Source: Ipomoea triloba (Eukaryota; Streptophyta; Magnoliopsida; Solanales; Convolvulaceae). From it: a stretch of 64,000 nucleotides of DNA. The notes below the pieces were generated by a model, which had not been told where the DNA came from, did no database searches, and saw nothing but the letters and a program-made list of their open reading frames with translations. Below, piece after piece: positions 53,401 through 63,589 of this stretch. Every line of letters starts with the position of its first letter. The first letter of the stretch is position 1. Position numbers and translations under genes: made by a program. The stretch lies in assembly GCF_003576645.1 (NCBI RefSeq), contig NC_044918.1, positions 24,767,526-24,831,525 of the forward strand, read 5' to 3'.

Positions 53401-54047
53401 ACTCAAGCTCACAATGAACTTATAATCCCTATTTTTTTTTTGTCTTCCTGTCATCCTGTGTACCACACAACATTTACTCATGTGTGCATGTGTGTATACA
53501 TATGTACACATGCACTTTTCCCCATCATAATGTAGCTGTTGATGTAGTTGGAACTGGTTCAGGATCTTTGAATAAATGATTTCGGAGTTTCAAAACAACA
53601 TTTAATACTATATTAAAGTATCGACTAATAGTTTCACCTGACCTTTGAAAATTATTTTGAATGATCCTATTTTTTACATGATGAGCAATAATATGTAAAA
53701 AAAAATATTGCTACTTGCTCATCAACAAGCATATTTCTTGTTGGTCTTAACCCTCCTATAGTTTGTAACATTGTACATAACTTTACAAAAGCATGTCGAT
53801 TCATCCTAAGTTGAGATATGCATTTTTCATCACAAGAATACACTGTTCGTAACATATATTCCTGAGACCCTAAAGTATTAATAATATAAGATTGCATTCA
53901 TTTTTTATTAGAACACAATATTGTCAACATAGACATCATCATTATAAAAAATGAACTCACAGAAGCACACATATCCAACCATATACACAACACATCTACA
54001 CATCTTTTTCTTCTTTCAGTACGAGTTATTAAACGCAAACGAGCCAT
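50498..54047 (-). pseudogene. PIF/Harbinger DDE transposase (HARBI1/ALP1-like), broken
   Basis: From ATG 54047 (MARLRLITRTERRKRC) through the helix-turn-helix-like region (SQLRMNRHAFVKLCTML), FQRSGETISRYFN (to about 53540), then after the CACTA-like insertion HRWKWFK, an intron, and SALDGTFI with the first catalytic Asp (about 51215). Then come the second Asp in LVDGGYAN (about 50905) and the Glu in NVIERTFG (about 50775), ending ...WIASRN at 50498. All three catalytic residues remain. Damage includes a TGA near 53900, an extra T in a T run near 53700, a TGA near 51163 (Arg position), and a TAG near 50741 (Trp position). It normally cuts and pastes Harbinger DNA at TAA/TTA targets. Confidence 0.82.
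51357..53535. mobile_element. CACTA-like insertion in the transposase gene
   Basis: The left edge CACTACAAAAAAACAC is the standard CACTA-superfamily terminus. It is followed by at least twelve subterminal TCCGTCGCTA/TAGCGACGGA words on both strands (51380-51740). It separates HRWKWFK from the preceding transposase coding sequence. The right edge is unclear (GTAGCTG near 53530-53536 is a possible decayed GTAGTG). 51840-53520 has no gene that I recognise, so it could contain more than one insertion. Confidence 0.6.
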
Positions 54048-54234
54048 AACTGCAAATTCAATTTAAACCTTACAATATTCAAAACTGTAACAATATAACT
54101 CACAAATAACATATCAAAAACACATATATTTACATACAAATTACAATAAAAATATTAAACAACACATATACATCACAAAAATATAAAACAAAACCCTAGA
54201 TATATATATATCTAATTAATAAATATATAAAATC

Positions 54235-54334
54235 TGTTGCGGCTGCGGCGTGGTGTCGCAGCCGTAGCAGCCGCAGCAATATATATTAACAAATATACAT
54301 TGTTGCTGCTACGGCACCGCGCCGCGCCGCAGCA

Positions 54335-54376
<42 letters not shown>

Positions 54377-54395
54377 ACTGTTGCGGCTGCGGCGT
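54235..54395. repeat. GC-rich hairpins alternating with (TA)n
   Basis: TGTTGCGGCTGCGGC-GTGGT-GTCGCAGCCGTAGCA (stem 12 of 15) lies at 54235-54269. A looser hairpin lies at 54301-54335, and a third left arm identical to the first lies at 54379-54393. They are separated by TA-rich runs in an otherwise AT-rich region upstream of the Harbinger transposase. The third hairpin's right arm is found at 62873-62887, beyond the LTR element. Confidence 0.75.
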
Positions 54396-55666
54396 TGACA
54401 AGCTATGAGTATGTGGTGAGGTGAAATGCGGTAATGAAAGGTGATAAAACGAAGAGTCAAGACTCCCCGAGTTTCGTGTCTCTCAAGGATGGCGAATGGG
54501 AACGAATTAGTGTGTTGGCATATAAGAAGTTGAAAGGGAAGAGTTACGAGAATGGCTAAGGGTAGGATTCATTTGTAGGAAGGTAGAAAGGTTGATAAGG
54601 GTTGTGTAAAATAAATGGAAAGGCGGAGATTGGGGCTTTAGCCTTCTCTATGTGGTCTATCTTTGTATGGACTTGCGAGCAAAAGATGTGGAATCGACTA
54701 GGGAGTTCGTGGCACTTTACCAAGTGGCATCACACTTTGGACTCCCACATCCTCATTCGGTTGGGGCATTTCATCGAACACATTGTCTACCACTCCTCTC
54801 GGATCTCGTCCTTTCGGACTAAGAGCAGAGATATAGATGAGTTAGACTCGTGAGTGGCCGCTATCGCGCACACACTCACTTCCTTTGGGTTTGCTACCTA
54901 ATGTGGCCACACTAGGCACAAAGCTTAAAGAACATCATCCACACAAGTTCATTATCCAACAATCAAGAAACTCACAATTCGATTAGAAATTATATCAAAC
55001 ATCTACATAGTCTAGCTTTGGGGCCACCAATCCCCTATCTAATCTACTCTAACATGCTAAAGAAACAAGAAAAAGAAAGGAAATCTCAAAGAAACAAATA
55101 TTAGATTAAGATTTGGAGAGAATAGTTACCACCCTCAAGAGGGGATTCTTTTACACTTTGTTCTTGAAATTTCAATCTTCATCCTTGCCCTTGAATCTAA
55201 TCTAACCTAGAAGAAAAGGAATTTTCCCCCAAGAGGGGAGAAAACCCTCTACAATTTTCAGATCTAAACTATTCTAAAAAAAGCTCTCCCTAGGTTTAGG
55301 GCAAAAGGGATTTATATAGGTGACAAAAGGGAACAAATTTCCCGAAATAGCCCTTGTCCCGACCACGCATGCCACCACGCGTGGTGGTGGGCGTGGATGG
55401 TTTCTGGAAAGATTCCACGCCCCTCCACACGCGTGTTGGGCTGCGTGGGAAGATGCTGCTTGCGGCTTTGTTTGTCTTTTGCTCTGTTTTAATCTCAAAT
55501 CCCTTTCCAACCTCTAAAATACTTTAAAACTTTTCCTAGAATTGATGTTAGAAGATTTTAATCACATCTGAGCTAAAATGCACAAGATTGTTATGATCGG
55601 ATGGCAAAAAGTTACACTTATAATCCATTTTAGACCCTTTTTAAGTACCATTCTTGGTGCTTATCA
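54396..55666 (-). repeat. 3' LTR of the Athila-type element
   Basis: Starts TGACAAGCTATGAG and ends GTGCTTATCA. Minus-strand TATA box TATATAAA at 55311-55318, with CGCG palindromes 45-130 bp upstream of it. Confidence 0.9.
55362..55450. promoter_or_regulatory. CGCG palindrome cluster in the LTR promoter
   Basis: CCACCACGCGTGGTGG (55372-55387) is a perfect 16-bp palindrome, itself bracketed by CCACGC and GCGTGG. A second ACACGCGTGT core follows at about 55428. The same cluster lies at 62571-62586 in the other LTR and in diverged form inside the element (59447-59590). CGCG cores resemble CAMTA-type sites; binding is inference. Confidence 0.6.
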
Positions 55667-57537
55667 AAGTTTCCACACTTAGACCTTGCTTGTCCTCAAG
55701 CAAGCATACTTTTCTAAACTCTAATCATGTAAGCACCAAGAATAGTTCTTTTCCTCATTGTTAATTGATCAAGTGATATGTGGGTGTTCGGAGTTGAGCG
55801 GGTGAAATCCCCTATACTATCTACCAAGACCGCTAAACTCATGCCAACCAAACGTAGGAAATATGTTAAGGAAGTGAGGTCTCAAGAGATGGATATAACA
55901 TAAAAAGTTTGTTCACACCTTTCAAGCATGCAAATGACAAAAGGGTTTCACCTTGTATTTTCTAGGGGCCTCCAACCAATCTGACTAGTGGGAACGATGT
56001 GCATCCCTCGGCCAATTTCCAACCAAAACGCCAAAGCCCCTTTACGCAATATAAGTGAGGGCAGGGATATGGACCGCTCATTGCCATGGCTTGGGCGATC
56101 ACTCTATTTTCTCAACCCCTTGGATCTCATTTTCGGGCGACACGACTTCACATGGATCTCCATGCTTTTTCGAAGGTCAGTGCAATGGGTGCCCGAATCC
56201 AAGCGGGGTGGCTCACCTCCTCTCAATTCTTCTCATCTCCCAGGATCTCTTCGGGATAACCGACTTCACATGGAGCCCCATGCTTTTTCGAAGACGGTGC
56301 AATGGTTACCCCGTATCCTGGCAAGATGGCTCACCTCTTATTTTATCTCAGGGAGTGGCCATATTGAGGCCTTTTTACTTTTCTCCATATCAACCCCTCA
56401 TGCATTTTTCTAGGGAGAAGGGATTTTTTCACTCAAAACTCACTTTAAGGCTCTCCTTTTGCCCCATGTCCTGCTAAGATAAATTCAATTTCCGGGCTTC
56501 GCAATTTATCTTTCTAAAACTCAGGGGATATACACTCCCACTTCGAGAGATCTTTGACTGAGGTCCAAACAAAATACAAGGTGAAGAACATGCAAGCACA
56601 CATAAAAATTTTCAATTTTGGGTCAAATTGTGCAAATTCATGCAAAGTGTAACTTCCAAAGCATATTCAAAACATTCGTATTTGGCACAAGGTTAGGAGC
56701 CCTCCTAGATAGTATTGGCAATAACACACCCTCTAGTTCTTATACCTTATCATTCAATCAATCAACTATTTCAAGAAGCATACACCCTTTCCACACTTAA
56801 AAGTAAACATCGTCCTCGATGTTTCCATAAGGAACAAAGGAAAAAGGATATACGGTTCAAAGGGTTCTACAGATGCCCCTTTTCCACACTTAAAAGTGTG
56901 AACTAGGCTAAAGCAATTCTAATAGTAATAAGATCACATCCGACATAACGACGTCATGCAACTCTTCATGTGTGATACAAGGAAATATAGCAGTCAAAAT
57001 CAAACAGGGCATCTAAAAGGGATAAAAGAAATACTCACAAGGTGCATCCCTATTAAAATTTTGTGCAATCTGTACTTGCCCTTCAAAACTTGGTTAGAGT
57101 AAAGGTAAAGAAATAAATGAAGAATTGAGATTCTACCTTTCAAAATTGGTTTTCTTGGATGGTGGTTGAGTGGTCTCTTCTTCTCCTTATACGTGGGTTG
57201 CCTCCCACGAGCGCCACGTTTAACGTCTTTGGCTAGACGAAACGTGCAAAACAAGACATAAACAGGAATATAACCAAAAGTATAAAAAAAAAAAAAAACA
57301 GAAGGATCGTCCACAATCATAGTTTGGAATTATCAAACACAAATCATCATTGTCTTTCTCTTTTTCTCAAGTACCCTCTTTTCTTCACATTCTCTTGATG
57401 TCTTTGATTTCTCTTGCAATTTCTTCCAATGTCTGCATCTGCTCCAAGTGTAGTTGATACTGGAAGTTCTAGAGGGATCTCCAATCTGTAACTAGGGTAA
57501 ACCAACTTGGGATGTTGAAGCTTGCATGGTTGGAAGT
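55667..57537. other. 3' non-coding interior of the Athila-type element
   Basis: No coding sequence. Holds a roughly 116-bp imperfect tandem repeat (GACTTCACATGGA...CCATGCTTTTTCGAAG at 56147 and 56262), repeated TTCCACACTTAAAAGT words near 56795 and 56883, and TGCCTCCCACGAGCGCCACG at 57188. The last one's complement is the GGGAGGCAACCC phrase common in plant Athila/Tat interiors. Confidence 0.6.
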
Positions 57538-58695
57538 CTACTCCTCGGCTTGTGGTGGAGGTACGGATGGTCCAAGCTCACGGGGTGGTGGAGAATACAT
57601 TGACGAGTCCACAGGTGAATACATCTCATTTGAAGATGGGGAAAGGAATGACATCGGTGAGGGTGTAAATCCCGTAGATGTCATTGGCGTGTCAGAATGA
57701 TCTCCTGCCATCTCATTGTCTTCCATCGTTCGCGCCAAATATCTCAAGTTAAGCTTCGCGAAGTCCTCGGGAGATAAAGGAACAATGTGTGCTCCTTGCA
57801 GCCTATGTTCAAACCAATGTATCTTCATTTGGTGACCTAAAGAGACACACAGTCTCGTCACCAATGGGCCTATAAAGATCGCCCTCGTTGACTCTTGTTG
57901 TTGCGCAACGAGCAAGTTCTTGCAGATTAAGCTCATGTTCACCGAGTTGCCTGTGTCCATACTCCATAGCATGAATAGCTCTATCTTGGAGACTCGGTCA
58001 TAAGTCTCCGGCCTGCCTTCCCAGGAATGTGCGATTACCTTCAACAAGACTCTTAGATCCTCCCTTACAATGTGAGAGACTCTCACTCTCGACCCAACCC
58101 AATCAATTCCCGACCTTGCAATCATCGACCAATATTTTCTCGGGGTGTCTCTATCTCCAAAATTGTGTCTTAGCCTTCGATACCAGTGCTTTAACTGGTC
58201 ATCTTCCTCGTAAAATCCTAAGAGAGCGCCCAAGCGATTAGCCGAAATGTGATGGTCTTGGTTGAAAAGCCGAAATTTGATAGTCGGGCTGTAGAGGTCT
58301 CCGGTCACTCCTTCAACATGCAGACTTGCGATGAACTCATGGACAAAGGGAATGAAGGTATCTTGCCTCCAGCTCAACAGATTATTCCAATAAGGTTCGT
58401 GGATTAACCTTTCCAGTCCATATTTACACTCAAAATCTTCCAGAACTGTTAAGTCGATGTACTTCCACTGCACAATCGGGAAGTTAAGCAGCTGTCTGTA
58501 TCGACCTAACATAGTCGGTGTCATCAACAGGATTTGGTTTCCTGTAGGCACTTCAATGTAGGTAGTCTTTGTGTTCCTCGCGTTGTTCTCTTCCTCCAGT
58601 GTTTTTCCTTTTTGGAGCCTCCGAACTATTTGTTGTGCAAGCTCATTTGGAGAAAACATTTTTCCTATAACATAGACAAGCAAAACACCGTACAA
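57538..58695 (-). CDS. Athila ORF1-like protein
   Basis: 385 codons, intact. The likely start is the internal Met of MFSPNELAQQ, 12 codons in, just after an acceptor-like TTATAG. The pattern (WKYIDLTVLEDFECKYGLER; FIASLHVEGVTGDLYSPTIK; FRLFNQDHHISANRLGALLG; SKIELFMLWSMDTGNSVNMS) matches the Arabidopsis retrotransposon ORF-1 (Athila) family, whose function is unknown. The last 70 residues are Pro/Ser/Met-rich. It is the best-preserved ORF of the element although RT and integrase are missing. Confidence 0.75.
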   Translation of the reverse strand: MYGVLLVYVIGKMFSPNELAQQIVRRLQKGKTLEEENNARNTKTTYIEVPTGNQILLMTPTMLGRYRQLLNFPIVQWKYIDLTVLEDFECKYGLERLIHEPYWNNLLSWRQDTFIPFVHEFIASLHVEGVTGDLYSPTIKFRLFNQDHHISANRLGALLGFYEEDDQLKHWYRRLRHNFGDRDTPRKYWSMIARSGIDWVGSRVRVSHIVREDLRVLLKVIAHSWEGRPETYDRVSKIELFMLWSMDTGNSVNMSLICKNLLVAQQQESTRAIFIGPLVTRLCVSLGHQMKIHWFEHRLQGAHIVPLSPEDFAKLNLRYLARTMEDNEMAGDHSDTPMTSTGFTPSPMSFLSPSSNEMYSPVDSSMYSPPPRELGPSVPPPQAEE

Positions 58696-58699
58696 GGAA

Positions 58700-60087
58700 A
58701 AACATTTTCCACTTTAAACATGAATGTGAACAATATTGCACTTTTTAAAGAAGGGATAATAAAAACTCATTGCATGTAACATCATTTTGGTATTTATCAA
58801 TAATTCTATCATAAACATGCAATGATTAGTTCATTCTACTCCATACTCAACTCATAGTCAAAAGGTCAACAAATGGTCAACTTCATCTTCTTCCTCAAGA
58901 CTAGCTTGAGGTTGAAAAATGGAGAAAACATAGAAGTTAAAATTGGACCAAATAACAAGTTGCATATAACAATGTGGTGCCTAGAGAGTAAGAAAGTTGC
59001 AAACTTTACCCACCATGCTCACTATATCATCATGGATCTCATCATGACAAGAGAATGCCCAAATCATACAATTTCAAGATCTAGCCACAAAGATATGGTA
59101 AAACATGGAATTTCTAATATATAGAAGTAATGTAGGCCTATTACAAGTCTAATAAGTCATTTCATAACAATATATCTCAAGAAAAATCTTAAACAAGAAA
59201 AACCCATGGAGATATGCTTCAAGGAGAATAAGTTCTTCATTCAAACAAGTAATAGCAAAAGAGAATATGCTCTTACCTTAGAAATGACTTAGGAAGATCA
59301 AGAGAAGTTGAAAAACTTGGAAGGAAATGCTTTAAAGTTGTGTGTTTTCAGCATGAGAATGACTTTAGCTCGTGGTGGTGAAGAAATGGGGTAGCGAAGG
59401 GTTTTAACCTACTTCACGCGAAAATTCCGCAAAAAATCTGATGCCCGTCCACGCATGTCACCACGCGTGGTGGTGGGCGTGGGAGCTTACTAGTTCATTT
59501 CCACGCCTGCTCACACGCGTGTGAGTGGCGTGGCAGCTTACTGGAAATGTTCCATGCCTGCTTACACGCGTGGTAGCAGGCGTGGAAGGCGTGATATGCA
59601 GAATTTCACCTCGATTTTCCTTCCTTCCTTTGCTAATGATGATGATTGTCGATCGATTGCGAGCAATTTGTAACTCTCGGGTTGATTATCTGTACTTGTT
59701 AGCTTAACCGAGGTTATAGAAACATTATTGAAATAACGATAAAGAAGAGTATATTATAGATAATAAGAAGAACTTAAAGAAATGCAGGATAACATTGGGA
59801 CTGCCTCCCAAGTACGCCATGGTTTAACGTCTCCTGGCTAGACGTAGTGTGGCCTATCCTTCAAGGCACACAAATTTTGGGACCTTACCAAGCGTCCCGT
59901 GAACTTTAGCTTCAAGGTATGCCCGAAGATGGGAAACATCCTTGAATTTAAAAGCGAAGAAGGGGAAAGCATATTGTATTGATAAATAAGCACGGGGTAC
60001 TACCCTAAGTTGTTTAAGGATAGCATGCCTCTCGTCTCCCTTCTAGTTATAGATTCCATCTCTAAAAAATTTATCCTTAAAAACTTC
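58700..60087. other. Spacer between the two ORFs of the Athila-type element
   Basis: Contains three CGCG palindromes (59459-59472, 59510-59525, 59557-59580) and another GACTGCCTCCCAAGTACGCC block at about 59799 that parallels 57188. No coding sequence recognised. Confidence 0.6.
59447..59590. promoter_or_regulatory. Internal CGCG palindrome cluster, LTR-promoter-like
   Basis: CACCACGCGTGGTG, CTCACACGCGTGTGAG and an imperfect CCTGCT...AGCAGG palindrome around ACGCGT lie in tandem, about 50-75 bp apart, each next to CCACGC/GCGTGG words as in the LTR. They are upstream of the ORF1-like gene on its strand. The spot matching the LTR TATA box reads GGTTAAAACCC, so this may be a copied LTR promoter block. 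Confidence 0.5.
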
Positions 60088-61335
60088 CTAGTGAACACAC
60101 CCACCGCTATCTATCTCACGTGAAGTGTCTACACCCTCTCCCGAATCATCAAATTCGCAGAACTCACTTTCACAAGAATAAAAAGATTTGATATCATCCT
60201 CACTCCCCAAATCATCGCAAAATTGTAAGGAATCACACTCCCATGAGCAAAAGAAAACCTTATCAAGATTATCATTATAAATCGTAAATGAATCATCCTC
60301 ACAAACATCATAAGAATTTTCAATTAGAGTTGGAGTGAGAGTTTTACCTTGTGCGGGGTTTTCTTCTTCCCACACGATCTCAATATTATCCTCGTCTTCA
60401 CTCTCAATCTCTCCCCATTGTTGTGTGTTCAACTCAAGAGTCGAAACTTCTTGGAGTACCGGGGTCTCAAGTTCTGTGCATCCTTTGACACTCACCTCTT
60501 CATCATTAATCGTCTTTTCCATCTTGTCATTCTCTCGCCGATTGGTCTCCATTGTTGGGTGGTCATTTGTGACGGGGTTGTCAACCATTGGTAGCATTCT
60601 CCTCATGAGTTCTTCCGACATTGACAGCATTTTGGTCTCGATTTCATCTAGTGGAAGTCCTTCCTCACGAAGAGCGACAAGATTCTTCTTCATTTCTGTT
60701 CTGATTTCGTTCCTCAAGTTGATAGTATCCTCCCTGGCCATTTGTAAGAACATATCTACCTTTTCTTTCAATTTTTGGATTTCATCATTGACCGGTGGAA
60801 GGTACTCATAAGATGGTACAGGTTGAGTGAAATTTTGAGCAAAAGGTGGTGTTTCATAGAAATGTCTATCATTTTGTTGTGGCGGGGGTGAATAGCTAGT
60901 ATTGGTGTAAGAATGAGAATACCAATGTGTCTCAGGTTGGTGGTTTGATGGATGGTTATAATGAAATGGAGGTTTAACAGTTGAAGGAATTGTGGCCTTT
61001 AATGCCGGTTCACAATTGGGATCAATCTCCTTCATGACTCGAATAAGTCGGTTGTTAATATTCTCCGCTATTGAGCTCAAGGATTCCTCTCCGTCTTGAT
61101 ATGTTGGTTTCTCAATTCTCTCATAATTAAGCATAGAGGATGTAGCATAAGGATATGGTTCGTAGTCAGGATAAGGAAAAGTGTTCGGGTAAGGTGGGTA
61201 TGTATATTGTGATGGTGGGTACAAATAAGGATTTGGATAGTACTATGGGTGTTGTTCATAGGTTTGAGGTGGAATGTTTCTTGTGTATGATCTTCCATGG
61301 TATGGGTAACCATGGAGATATTTGTAAGCACTCAT
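60088..61335 (-). pseudogene. Gag-like protein of the Athila-type element, one early TAG
   Basis: The probable start is ATG at 61335-61333 (MSAYKYLHGYPYHG). A TAG at 61243-61245 interrupts it, where CAG would keep the Tyr/Pro/Gln-rich run going; after it 378 codons are open from 61224. N-terminal part is Tyr/Pro-rich (YPPSQYTYPPYPNTFPYPDY). Residues about 150-215 are a coiled coil (EIQKLKEKVDMFLQMAREDT) and the tail is very acidic (EDEDNIEIVWEEE; CESEFCEFDDSGE). No zinc knuckle seen. It resembles the gag-like ORF of TR-GAG/LARD-type elements; exact family is uncertain. Confidence 0.65.
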
Positions 61336-61573
61336 TTGTAAGCTTCAATTGCTTAGTAGTAGAAAATTTCCTGCGCAAGCTTAACAAACAACAAATATTT
61401 CGCAACTAAAAGTAGTTGCAAGTGAGCAATGATATGTTCAAGATAAATAAGCTCACTTCTCTAATCAAGTAACAAAAATAAGAAAATAAAACAAACAAAA
61501 AGAAAGAAAGAAATTCAAGAACTCTTAAAAATCTACTTCAAAAATGTCAACACAATTCAAGAACCGTTTGTCA

Positions 61574-61590
61574 TCCCCGGCAACGGCGCC
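61574..61590 (-). other. tRNA-Asp-type primer-binding site
   Basis: Plus strand CCCCGGCAACGGCGCCA equals the 3' end of plant tRNA-Asp, so the minus strand TGGCGCCGTTGCCGGGG is the primer-binding site, a few bases from the 5' LTR. Typical of Athila/Tat elements. Confidence 0.85.
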
Positions 61591-61594
61591 ATTT

Positions 61595-62864
61595 TGAAAA
61601 GCTGTGAGTATGTGGTGAGGTGAAATGCGGTAATGAAAGGTGTTAAAACAAAGAGTCAAGACTCCCCGAGTGTCGTGTCTCTCAAGGATGGCAAATGGGA
61701 ACGAACTAGTGTGTTGGCATATAAGAAGTTGAAAGGGAAGAGTTACGGGAATTGCTAAAGGTAGGATTCATTTGTAGGAAGGTAGAAAGGTTGATAGGAA
61801 TTGTGTAAAATAAATGGAAAGGCGGAGATTGGGGCTTTAGGCTTCTCTATGTGGTCTATCTTTGTATGGACTTGCGAGCAAAAGATGTGGAATAGACTAG
61901 GGAGTTCGTGGCACTTTACCAAGTGGCGTCACACTTTGGACTCCCACATCCTCATTCGGTTGGGGCATTTCATCGAACACATTGTCTACCACTCCTCTCG
62001 GATCTCGTCTTTTCGGACTAAGAGCGGAGATATAGATGAGTTAAACTTGTGAGTGGCCGCTATCGCGCACACACTCACTTCCTTTGGGTTTGCTACCTAA
62101 TGTGGCCACACTAGGCACAAAGCTTAAAGAACATCATCCACACAAGTTCATTATCCAACAATCAAGAAACTCACAATTCGATTAGAAATTATATCAAACA
62201 TCTACATAGTCTAGCTTTGGGGCCACCAATCCCCTATCTAATCTACTCTAACATGCTAAAGAAACAAGAAAAAGAAAGGAAATCTCAAAGAAACAAATAT
62301 TAGATTAAGATTTGGAGAGAATAGTTACCACCCTCAAGAGGGGATTCTTTTACACTTTGTTCTTGAAATTCCAATCTTCATCCTTGCCCTTGAATCTAAT
62401 CTAACCTAGAAGAAAAGGAATTTTCCCCCAAGAGGGGAGAAAACTCTCTACAATTTTCAGATCTAAACTATTCTAAAAAAAGCTCTCCCTAGGTTTAGGG
62501 CAAAAAGGATTTATATAGGTGACAAAAGGGAACAAATTTTCCGAAATAGCCCTTGTCCCGACCACGCATGCCACCACGCGTGGTGGTGGGCGTGGATGGT
62601 TTCTGGAAAGATTCCACGTCCCTCCACACGCGTGTTGGGCTGCGTGGGAAGATGCTGCTTGCGGCTTCGTTTGTCTTTTGCTCTGTTTTAGTCTCAAATC
62701 TCTTTCCAACCTGTAAAATACTTAAAAACTTTTCCTAGAATTGATGTTAGAAGATTTTAATCACATCTGAGCTAAATACACGAGATTGTTATGATCGGAT
62801 AGCAAAACGTTACACTTCTAATCCATTTTAGACCCTTTTTAAGTACCATTCTTAGTGCTTATCA
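61595..62864 (-). repeat. 5' LTR of the Athila-type element
   Basis: Same organisation as the other LTR, with TATA at about 62509-62516 and palindrome at 62571-62586. Ends CTTATCA, followed by TSD GGCGT. Confidence 0.9.
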
Positions 62865-62891
62865 GGCGTGGTGCCGCAGCCGCAACAATTG

Positions 62892-62957
<66 letters not shown>

Positions 62958-63335
62958 ATAATAAATTTTTTTTTAAAAAAAAGAGAAAATTAGAAAAATA
63001 CCTTGAAGAAGAATCCAATTTGCAATGGCGGAGGTGAGATGTGTGCGATGACAAAGAGAGAAAGGTGATGCGATGCGATGAATTTTAGAAAAGTGAGCGT
63101 AAAAACATTTAGGTTTTAAAAAGTGTAAAAAAGAAAATATATTAAAATGGTTATTCCTGAGAGGCCAGGAATAGACTAATACCAGGGGGGTGCAATAGCT
63201 ATTACCCTTGCAAGGGTAATAGCTCATTCACAGGAACAATGTTCCTGAGAATACAAATGCGAACCAAACAACGGAATAGGCTATTACTGGGAATGCTATG
63301 TCATTCCCTGCCTATTTCGTGAACCAAACACCCCC
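62865..63335. mobile_element. Right end of the Harbinger element
   Basis: Starts with the right arm of the interrupted hairpin (62873-62887), then (TA)n at 62893-62953, a short non-coding leader, and subterminal TATTCC/GGAATA-rich sequence to the terminus TTCGTGAACCAAACACCCCC. Confidence 0.7.
62893..62953. repeat. (TA)n microsatellite
   Basis: About 30 TA units. Confidence 0.97.
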
Positions 63336-63341
63336 TAAGAG

Positions 63342-63530
63342 TATAGGGACATCTCACTCCACGTGTACGGCATCGATCCCCATCTATGAAGGCCCGGTGC
63401 ATAAGGACATAGACATCTCAATCCACGTGTACGGCGTCGATCCCCATCTATGAAGGCCTAGTGCATAGGGACATCTCACTCCACGTGTACAGCGTCGATC
63501 CTTATCTATGAAGGCTCGGTGCATGCACAC
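63342..63530. repeat. Three-copy tandem repeat, period 59-64 bp
   Basis: CCACGTGTACGGC(A/G)TCGATC followed by C(C/T)ATCTATGAAGGC and GGTGCATA occurs with CACGTG at about 63361, 63425 and 63482. It lies directly outside the Harbinger terminus. Each unit has a CACGTG G-box core. Confidence 0.85.
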
Positions 63531-63589
63531 CACGTGCTTACCACCACGGGCGGCTGCTTCTCACCGTGCCAGGTCAAAGAAAGAAAGAG

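Larger units (their letters stand above)
54396..62864 (-). mobile_element. Non-autonomous Athila-type LTR retrotransposon, TSD GGCGT
   Basis: LTRs are 54396-55666 and 61595-62864 (about 1270 bp, roughly 97 percent identical by eye), with TG...CA ends. GGCGT flanks both sides (54391-54395, 62865-62869). The PBS is complementary to the plant tRNA-Asp 3' end, and a purine-rich GTGTGGAAACTT lies at the 3' LTR. The 5.9-kb interior encodes a gag-like protein and an Athila ORF1-like protein on the minus strand, but no protease, RT, RNase H or integrase. It must have relied on a partner element for mobility. Confidence 0.9.
39548..63335 (-). mobile_element. Decayed PIF/Harbinger transposon enlarged by three nested insertions, TSD TAA
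   Basis: Left end CAGCACGTTTGGTTCACGAA (39548) and right end TTCGTGAACCAAACACCCCC (63335) are inverted and flanked by TAA (39545-39547, 63336-63338). A second GCGTTTGGTTCGCG-like block follows inside each end. Between them, once the gypsy, CACTA-like and Athila-like insertions are set aside, about 4 kb remain carrying the two standard Harbinger genes: a DDE transposase and a Myb/SANT-like protein, both on the minus strand and both broken. Confidence 0.75.

Noticed and set aside
55988..56477. Overlapping 140-codon plus-strand frames
   Set aside because: Two frames open over the same tandem repeat in a retroelement interior; no recognisable protein.
60335..60811. 158-codon plus-strand frame opposite the gag-like ORF
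   Set aside because: Ser/Ile/Leu-rich antisense shadow of acidic coiled-coil codons.
61570..61590. tRNA-Asp 3' end as a tRNA gene
   Set aside because: Only the last about 18 nt are present, directly beside an LTR; it is a PBS.
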